From Hungatella hathewayi WAL-18680 (GTDB lineage: Bacteria > Bacillota > Clostridia > Lachnospirales > Lachnospiraceae): DNA of 64,000 nt. Shown here in pieces: positions 58,899-64,000 of the stretch; position 1 is the first letter of the stretch, and each line of letters begins with the position of its first letter. The stretch is taken from contig NZ_JH379027.1 in assembly GCF_000235505.1 (NCBI RefSeq), forward strand, positions 310,001-374,000, in the 5' to 3' direction. Under the pieces are notes generated by a model. It did no database searches, was not told where the DNA came from, and saw only the letters and a list, made by a program, of their open reading frames with translations. Made by a program: the position numbers and the translations under genes.

Positions 58899-60254
58899 AT
58901 GGAGCGGCCTAACATAATCTTTTATTTTACGGACCAGCAGAGATGGGATACCATCGGGTGCTATGGACAGAAGCTGGATGTGACGCCGAATCTGGACCGG
59001 CTTGCCGGGGACGGCGTGGTGTTTGAGGAGGCGTATACGGCCCAGCCGGTCTGCGGACCTTGCAGGGCGCTGTTCCAGACGGGGAAATATCCGCTGGAGC
59101 TGGGATGCTACAAGAACAATATCGCGCTTCCGCCGGATGTAAAGACGGTGGCGGATTACCTGGAAGAGAGCGGTTATGAGACTGCCTATGTGGGGAAATG
59201 GCATCTGGCCAGCGGTGGAAACCGGTATGGGGAAGAGAAGGATGATTATAAGACGGATGCGGTTCCCCTGAATCGACGAGGCGGGTACCGGGGATTCTGG
59301 AGAGCGTCGGATGTGCTGGAATTCACCTCCCACGGGTATGGGGGATACGTGTTTGATGAAAATGGCAATCGGCATGATTTTACGGGGTACCGGGCGGACT
59401 GCATCACGGATTATGCCCTGGAGTTCCTGGATGGATATGACGGGAAGAAACCATTTTTTATGACCATTTCCCAGATTGAGCCCCATCATCAGAATGACCA
59501 TGACCGGTATGAAGGACCGGATGGCTCAAAGGAGCGGTTTAGGGAGTTTGAGCTTCCGCCTGATTTGAAGCTGCCGGGAAGCAACGCGGCGGAGGAGTAT
59601 CCGGATTATCTGGGATGCTGCAGGAGTCTGGATGAGAATCTGGGGCGGCTGGTGGAGAAGCTGCGGGAAAAGGGGCTGTATGAGAATACGGTGATTGTGT
59701 TTGCTTCGGACCACGGCTCCCATTTTAAGACGAGAAACCGGGATGAGCATTTGAACGGGTATGACGATTATAAGAGGTCGTGCCACTCCGGCTGTCTCCA
59801 TGTGCCGTTAGTGATAGCGGGACCCGGATGGCGGGGCGGAAGAAGGATAAAGAATCTGGTCAGCACAGCCAGTCTTCCGAAGACCTGGCTTGCCATGGCG
59901 GGAATTGACGTGGGAGACGGGATGATTGGCGAGGATTTGCGGGATGTAGCGGACGGAAGGAGTGCTGGGCGGAGAGAGGAAATCTATGCCCAGATCAGCG
60001 AGAGCCGTGTGGGCCGGTGCATCCGCACGCCGGAGTACCTGTATGCAGTATACGCACCGGGGATGGACGGACGGGAAGCGGGACGCAGCGATGTGTACCG
60101 GGATGATTTTCTGTATGATTTGAGAAAGGACCCCTATGAGCTGGTGAATGTGGTTCACGAGGAGGAATACCGAGCGGTCCGGGATGAGATGGCGGAGCGG
60201 CTCCTTGCGCTGATGGAAGAAGCGGGGGAGAGTGGAGCCAGGATTCAGATGTAA
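58899..60254 (+). CDS. Cytoplasmic sulfatase (type I, formylglycine-dependent)
   Basis: Removes sulfate esters from a sugar. The 451-residue protein has the alkaline-phosphatase-like fold: N-terminal metal site FYFTDQQRWD, the formylglycine signature CGPCR with Cys52, GKWHL, and the late metal site ASDHGSHF. The Cys needs conversion by an anaerobic maturase (anSME) encoded elsewhere. No signal peptide is visible, so it acts after import, unlike secreted gut sulfatases. It begins four bases after the aldolase stop, so the two are coupled. Confidence 0.88.
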   Translation: MERPNIIFYFTDQQRWDTIGCYGQKLDVTPNLDRLAGDGVVFEEAYTAQPVCGPCRALFQTGKYPLELGCYKNNIALPPDVKTVADYLEESGYETAYVGKWHLASGGNRYGEEKDDYKTDAVPLNRRGGYRGFWRASDVLEFTSHGYGGYVFDENGNRHDFTGYRADCITDYALEFLDGYDGKKPFFMTISQIEPHHQNDHDRYEGPDGSKERFREFELPPDLKLPGSNAAEEYPDYLGCCRSLDENLGRLVEKLREKGLYENTVIVFASDHGSHFKTRNRDEHLNGYDDYKRSCHSGCLHVPLVIAGPGWRGGRRIKNLVSTASLPKTWLAMAGIDVGDGMIGEDLRDVADGRSAGRREEIYAQISESRVGRCIRTPEYLYAVYAPGMDGREAGRSDVYRDDFLYDLRKDPYELVNVVHEEEYRAVRDEMAERLLALMEEAGESGARIQM

Positions 60255-60291
60255 CAGGCTGAACAGACTGAAAGGAAGGGATATTTTAAAC

Positions 60292-61344
60292 ATGGAAAAG
60301 AAAAACAGTGAGATAACGTATCGTGAGATGTATTTACAGCCAGATTCATTTTCGGCCATCAATGGCAGTCTGGATGGCATCTATGAGGTGCTGGAGCAGG
60401 TGTTTGCGGAGAAATATGACGAACTGATATTTACGGGGTGCGGGACCTCCCTCTATCTGGCGCAGGCGGCGGCCCACGCATTTTCTACCTACAATGCAGT
60501 GCCGGCTAAGGCGATGTGCTGCTCGGAGCTTTATTATTTCCCGGAAAATTATGTGAAGGACAGGAAGGTGCTGGTGCTTCCCATAACCAGAAAGAGCTAT
60601 ACCACGGAAGTGCGGATGGCGATTGACAAAGTGAGAAGTTTTCTGGGTGTGAAGACACTTGCCATCACCTGCGACGGGGACAGTGCCCTGTACAACGACT
60701 ATGTGGCCCTCTCCCCGGATACGGCGGAGGACAGCGTTATCATGACCCGCTCCTTTACCAGCATGGTATATCTGGCAGCGGTGATTGCCATGTATGCAGG
60801 CGGCCGGAAAGACGAAATCGAGGCCATGGCCGGTTATGCGGCTAACGCACAGGATGCGCTGAAGAAAATGGACGATATGGCCAAAAAGATTGTGGCGGAG
60901 CATGAGCATCTGAAGCTGTATATCACCCTGGGGCAGGGCGTCTTCTACGGCGTTGCCAACGAGTGTATGAACAAGATGAAAGAGATGGGACTGACCAACT
61001 CTGAGGCATATTATACCCTGGAATACCGTCATGGACCTATGAGCCTTGTGGATGAGGATACCCTGGTTCTTTTGCTGGGAAGCGAGCATACGGCTGACGG
61101 TGACAGCAAGCTGCTGACAGAGATGAAGAGCTATGGGGCGGTAACGGCTGCTATCAGCAATCATGCGTCTACGGATTTCGCGGATGCGGATTATACCCTG
61201 GATTTGCCTTATGGATACAACGATGTGCAGAACGCGGCGCTGATTGGATTTATTGGCCAGTTTATGGGATACTACATTGCCGAGAAGAAGGGATTGGATG
61301 CGGATACGCCGAGACATCTCTCCCAGGCGATTGTCATTAAATAG
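60292..61344 (+). CDS. Double-SIS sugar-phosphate deaminase/isomerase (AgaS-like)
   Basis: A 350-residue cytoplasmic protein with two SIS domains, the phosphate loops TGCGTSLYLAQ and the GlmS-like EYRHGPMSL motif. AgaS converts galactosamine 6-phosphate to tagatose 6-phosphate plus ammonia; a related deglycase role is possible. Start at 60292 has AAGGAAGGGA upstream. It is the last gene of the sulfatase cluster and distinct from the double-SIS gene at 9479 (they share fold but little sequence). Confidence 0.75.
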   Translation: MEKKNSEITYREMYLQPDSFSAINGSLDGIYEVLEQVFAEKYDELIFTGCGTSLYLAQAAAHAFSTYNAVPAKAMCCSELYYFPENYVKDRKVLVLPITRKSYTTEVRMAIDKVRSFLGVKTLAITCDGDSALYNDYVALSPDTAEDSVIMTRSFTSMVYLAAVIAMYAGGRKDEIEAMAGYAANAQDALKKMDDMAKKIVAEHEHLKLYITLGQGVFYGVANECMNKMKEMGLTNSEAYYTLEYRHGPMSLVDEDTLVLLLGSEHTADGDSKLLTEMKSYGAVTAAISNHASTDFADADYTLDLPYGYNDVQNAALIGFIGQFMGYYIAEKKGLDADTPRHLSQAIVIK

Positions 61345-61376
61345 AAGAAAATTTAACCAGAAAAACTTTCGAAAAA

Positions 61377-61433
61377 TTGCTTGACTTTAAACCAGGTGCT
61401 ATGATAAACTAATTTTTGCTTATCATAGCACCT
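61377..61433 (+). promoter_or_regulatory. tRNA-Tyr promoter with overlapping 14-bp inverted repeat
   Basis: TTGCTT (61377-61382) and an extended -10 TGC-TATGAT (hexamer 61400-61405), 17-bp spacer. Perfect arms AGGTGCTATGATAA (61394-61407) and TTATCATAGCACCT (61420-61433) contain the -10 and end two bases before the tRNA, so the dyad could be an operator or a terminator for the upstream gene. Confidence 0.6.
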
Positions 61434-61435
61434 AT

Positions 61436-61517
61436 GGATGGGTTCCCGAGTGGCCAAAGGGGGCAGACTGTAAATCTGTTGCGACACGCTTCGATGGTTC
61501 GAATCCATCTCCATCCA
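61436..61517 (+). tRNA. tRNA-Tyr (anticodon GUA)
   Basis: An 82-nt type II tRNA with a long variable arm. Acceptor arm GGATGGG pairs with TCCATCC (one G-U), followed by discriminator A at 61517; CCA is not encoded. The anticodon loop CTGTAAA (61468-61474) places GTA at 61470-61472, and the T loop GGTTCGAATCC is standard. Confidence 0.96.
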
Positions 61518-61571
61518 TTTTGGAATCGATTTTCCTTCTATTTTGGATACACTTCATGAGAGGTGGAGCGT

Positions 61572-61826
61572 ATGGATAGAGTGAATCAGAGAACGAATCA
61601 TTTGTTAGGCAGGAACATTAAGAGGTTGAGGCTGGAAAAGGGGTTGAGAAATAAGGATATGGTTGCCAGGTTACAGACTAGAAATGTGGATGTGACGACT
61701 GGGACATATAGTAAGATTGAGATGGGATTGAATAATCCTAGTGTGGATTTATTGATTGCCTTGACCGATATTTTCGGATGTGATTTTAATGCGTTTTTTG
61801 TGAATGAGGAAGAAAGCCGAGAGTAA
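61572..61826 (+). CDS. Small XRE-family HTH protein
   Basis: An 84-residue protein with a Cro/C1-type helix-turn-helix over about residues 10-75 (GRNIKRLRLEKGL, then TGTYSKIEMGLNNPSVDLLI). It probably binds DNA as a dimer. It begins at 61572 after GAGGTGGAG, just downstream of the tRNA. There is no phage gene nearby, so it need not be a phage repressor. Confidence 0.82.
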   Translation: MDRVNQRTNHLLGRNIKRLRLEKGLRNKDMVARLQTRNVDVTTGTYSKIEMGLNNPSVDLLIALTDIFGCDFNAFFVNEEESRE

Positions 61827-61963
61827 GTTTTTTATGGACGCCCGTAAAAAGCGATGCATTGAAAAACGAAACAGATTGCAAGGTTTACAGAAAACATCAA
61901 GCTGTGTATAATTAGTTTTAATAATATGCGGCGGAGTATGGCGCATGGGAAGAGGGGCATTGG

Positions 61964-63181
61964 ATGATGCAGAACCGGGGGATGAATCAGGATTTGACCC
62001 AGGAGATTAACCGGTCTTTGATATTGAAGAATTTACGCAGGGAAGAGATGTGTTCCAGGGCTTATCTGGCGGGACTTACGGGGTTGAAGCAGGCGACGGT
62101 TACGAATATCATGAAAGACCTTCTGGACGCGGAGCTTGTGAAGGAAGTGGGCTTCTTGAATGGCAGCAAGGGGCGGCGCTCGATTGGGGTCTCCATTAAT
62201 TCTGAGAAATACAGGGTGATTGGGGTCAGACTTGCCAGGAAGCATTACAGCGTGGGGCTGTATGATTTATCAGGCGGGCTGATTACGGAGAACCGGGTGG
62301 ATTTCCGGCCGGGAGAGCAGATGGACGCGCAGATGACGCTGGCGAAGATTGCCGGCGATATGCATGCGCTGATGAAACGGTATAAAAAGGACAAGATTCT
62401 GGCGGCCGGCATGGCGGTGCCGGGGCCGTTTATTGCCAAGAAGAACCGGATTGCGTTGATAACTGGGGCGGATATCTGGAAGGATGTGGATATCAAGTCA
62501 TTTTTTGATAGGGAAATGGAGATCCCTGTCTTTCTGGAGCACAATGCCAATGCGGGCGCCTATGCGCATATGTGGGATTTGAAGAAAGATTATCAGGATG
62601 ATATTCTGATCTACATTGCGGCGGGGCAGGGAATCGGAGCGGGCATTATCATGGATGGGAAAATCTATGAGGGGGCCCTGGGGACCGCCGGTGAGATTGG
62701 ACATATGAGCATTGACAGAAACGGCAGAGACTGTGCCTGCGGGAACCGGGGCTGTCTGGAGCGGTATGCGTCCTCCCTGGAACTGGTGCGGGAGATATAC
62801 GGCGACAAGGCCGGGACGCCGGGTTGCAATTTTGAGGATGTGGAGCGTCTGGTGGGAGAAGGAGACGAGGTCTGCGTGGAGGCATACCGCAGGGCCTGCG
62901 AGAGCCTGGGAATCGGGATTATCAGTCTGGTCAATGTGCTGAATCCCAATCGGATTATCATCGGGGACGATATGGCGTTTCCAAATCCGGCTCTGATGGA
63001 GCAGGTGGTGCGGGAAACGGTTAAAAAAGGAGTCCTGAAGGATGTGTGGGAGGACTTGAAACTTTCGGTCAGTGTGTATGAGGGAGACGCCATTTTGAGG
63101 GGTGCCGCTTTTGTGGCGATTGACCATATCTTTGACACCCCCGGACAGTTTATCAAAGAAGAGTTTGACAGTGTAAAATAG
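61964..63181 (+). CDS. ROK-family transcriptional repressor (NagC/XylR type)
   Basis: A 405-residue regulator with an N-terminal winged HTH (residues ~15-75, SRAYLAGLTGLKQATVTNI) fused to a ROK domain. The ROK domain has its zinc motif in EIGHMSIDRNGRDCACG and CLERY, and the VLNPNRIIIGD segment. Such proteins sense a sugar or sugar phosphate and repress catabolic genes. It lies between the sulfatase cluster and the transaldolase gene and could control either. Starts 61964 and 61967 are both possible. Confidence 0.88.
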   Translation: MMQNRGMNQDLTQEINRSLILKNLRREEMCSRAYLAGLTGLKQATVTNIMKDLLDAELVKEVGFLNGSKGRRSIGVSINSEKYRVIGVRLARKHYSVGLYDLSGGLITENRVDFRPGEQMDAQMTLAKIAGDMHALMKRYKKDKILAAGMAVPGPFIAKKNRIALITGADIWKDVDIKSFFDREMEIPVFLEHNANAGAYAHMWDLKKDYQDDILIYIAAGQGIGAGIIMDGKIYEGALGTAGEIGHMSIDRNGRDCACGNRGCLERYASSLELVREIYGDKAGTPGCNFEDVERLVGEGDEVCVEAYRRACESLGIGIISLVNVLNPNRIIIGDDMAFPNPALMEQVVRETVKKGVLKDVWEDLKLSVSVYEGDAILRGAAFVAIDHIFDTPGQFIKEEFDSVK

Positions 63182-63235
63182 CCGTACGGTATGGCAGTGC
63201 AGAAAATGAGACAGAAATCAATACAAAAATTGATT

Positions 63236-63283
63236 CGGAAAATGATGCGAAAAATGATACGGAAAATGGTACGGAAAACAAGA
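63236..63283 (+). repeat. Four 12-bp tandem repeats after the ROK gene
   Basis: Units CGGAAAATGATG, CGAAAAATGATA, CGGAAAATGGTA and CGGAAAACAAGA, followed by a terminator. The short ORF crossing them (63191-63343) has no ribosome site and is not called as a gene. Confidence 0.7.
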
Positions 63284-63327
63284 AAAATCAGGGCAAAAAT
63301 CGGAAACCGGTTTGACCCTGATTTTTT
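63284..63327 (+). terminator. Terminator of the ROK repressor gene
   Basis: Arms AATCAGGG and CCCTGATT with partial inner pairing (CGG/CCG), then six T. Confidence 0.75.
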
Positions 63328-63362
63328 GTTGTACAATAAATAAGATATTTTCCGTTTTCGTA

Positions 63363-63390
63363 TTGACATTTCCATATCCTGTGGTAATAT
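63363..63390 (+). promoter_or_regulatory. SigmaA promoter of the transaldolase gene
   Basis: TTGACA (63363-63368), 16-bp spacer, TAATAT (63385-63390). Confidence 0.65.
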
Positions 63391-63455
63391 TTAAATGAAA
63401 GTATTGATTAATTGAATTAATACATAAAATGAAAGAATGAAAAGGAGAAGGAATT

Positions 63456-64000
63456 ATGAGATTTTTCGTGGACACAGCAAAGGTGGAGGATATTAAGAAG
63501 GCCAATGATATGGGAATCATCTGTGGAGTGACGACAAACCCGTCACTGATTGCCAAAGAAGGCCGCGATTTCAAAGAAGTGATCAAGGAAATCACAGAGA
63601 TTGTGGACGGCCCAATCAGCGGGGAAGTGAAGGCCACCACAGTTGACGCAGAAGGTATGATACGGGAAGGCCGCGAGATTGCTGCCATTCACCCGAACAT
63701 GGTAGTGAAAATCCCTATGACCGTAGAGGGCTTAAAAGCCGTAAAGGTATTAACCGCCGAGGGAATTAAGACCAATGTAACCCTGATTTTCTCCGCCAAC
63801 CAGGCGCTGCTGGCGGCCAGAGCCGGTGCTACCTACGTTTCCCCATTTTTGGGACGTCTCGATGACATTTCCCAGAATGGTGTTGATTTAATCCGCACGA
63901 TTGTGGAAATGTTTGAGATGGGCGGAATTGAGACCGAGATTATCGCGGCCAGCATCAGAAATCCGATTCACGTGACAGACTGTGCGTTAGCCGGAGCCGA
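63456..64000 (+). CDS. Transaldolase/fructose-6-phosphate aldolase family protein (3' end beyond window)
   Basis: First 181 residues of a short (~215-residue) transaldolase of the TalC/FSA type. Class I aldolase with the Schiff-base Lys85 in VVKIPMT, the [12 protein letters not shown] loop, and [16 protein letters not shown] with SPFLGRLDD. It could act as transaldolase in the pentose pathway or cleave fructose 6-phosphate to dihydroxyacetone and glyceraldehyde 3-phosphate. RBS AAAGGAG precedes ATG 63456. The gene is cut by the right edge. Confidence 0.9.
   Translation, partial: MRFFVDTAKVEDIKKANDMGIICGVTTNPSLIAKEGRDFKEVIKEITEIVDGPISGEVKATTVDAEGMIREGREIAAIHPNMVVKIPMTVEGLKAVKVLTAEGIKTNVTLIFSANQALLAARAGATYVSPFLGRLDDISQNGVDLIRTIVEMFEMGGIETEIIAASIRNPIHVTDCALAGA

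Noticed and set aside
63191-63343. 50-codon ORF with KM-x-R repeats
   Set aside because: No ribosome binding site, low complexity, and it runs into the terminator; reported as a repeat instead.
52159-64000. Sulfoquinovose (sulfo-transaldolase) pathway
   Set aside because: A fucose-isomerase-like protein, a transaldolase and a sulfatase recall the pathway, but I see no sulfoquinovosidase, sulfolactaldehyde dehydrogenase or sulfonate exporter, and the transaldolase is separated from the cluster by a tRNA and two regulators.
1-64000. CRISPR arrays, insertion sequences or prophage
   Set aside because: No regularly spaced repeats with unique spacers, no transposase or integrase genes, and no phage structural genes were seen. 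The small HTH gene beside tRNA-Tyr is not accompanied by an integrase or a duplicated tRNA end.

Overview
The window reads as the chromosome of a spore-forming, Gram-positive anaerobe of the class Clostridia, most likely a gut Lachnospiraceae relative (Enterocloster, Hungatella or 'Clostridium' cluster XIVa). The reasons are strong AGGAGG ribosome binding sites, sporulation genes (spoVT, yabP, yabQ, spoIIE), the conserved Clostridial order mazG-hup-rqcP-yabP-yabQ-divIC-spoIIE-tilS-hpt-ftsH, a T-box-controlled trp operon, and many sugar operons without PTS genes. The genus is inference. I see no prophage, insertion sequence, rRNA or CRISPR array.

Layout. (1) 1-9334: the end of a DeoR-type regulator, then a ten-gene sugar operon with a CUT2 ABC importer, cupin phosphoglucose isomerase, hexulose-phosphate synthase and isomerase (HxlA/HxlB), ROK kinase, AlsE-like epimerase and a divergent DhaK/DhaL pair. 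It looks like an allose/allulose-type pathway fused with a ribulose-monophosphate module and a keto-sugar kinase. (2) 9363-11565: a double-SIS sugar-phosphate enzyme and a BadF/BadG-type kinase. (3) 11648-14821: an ArsR regulator with an alpha/beta hydrolase, and a single-chain ABC exporter. (4) 14833-28577: a D-amino-acid and glycan region with a D-serine dehydratase-like PLP enzyme, an N-acyl-D-amino-acid deacylase, a RelB/PIN toxin-antitoxin pair, a YheO/DauR-type regulator, a CUT1 importer without ATPase, a cytoplasmic GH2 beta-mannosidase, RidA, and a cytoplasmic GH9 enzyme. (5) 28581-36099 (minus strand): a DUF2000 gene and trpEGDCFBA behind a Trp T-box. (6) 36141-41794: spoVT, an AgrC/AgrA-like two-component pair, and an amino-acid permease with an amidohydrolase. 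(7) 41869-49650: the housekeeping and sporulation cluster, with a SpoIIE lacking its membrane domain. (8) 49804-52019: a GH13 enzyme. (9) 52065-61344: a LacI-controlled cluster with a fucose-isomerase-like protein, CUT1 importer, class II aldolase, cytoplasmic sulfatase and AgaS-like SIS protein. (10) 61377-64000: tRNA-Tyr, a small HTH protein, a ROK repressor, and a truncated transaldolase gene.

How the parts work together. Regions 1, 2, 4 and 9 share one strategy. A lipoprotein captures a small glycan or sugar, an ABC permease imports it, and cytoplasmic enzymes (GH2, GH9, sulfatase, kinases, isomerases, aldolases) dismantle it. Neither CUT1 importer has its own ATPase, so a shared one elsewhere is implied.

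The most notable unexplained signal is a short dyad, AACAAAATGTT. It recurs in the upstream regions of the SIS/kinase operon, both divergent D-amino-acid genes, the GH2/GH9 importer operon and the sulfatase-cluster importer, often as tandem copies 22 or 31 bp apart. This suggests one regulon linking amino-sugar, D-amino-acid and glycan catabolism. A second signal is a palindrome, TACACnCGnGTGTA, that probably marks the operators of the local LacI regulator. A third is a terminator-like hairpin that buries the yabP ribosome binding site.
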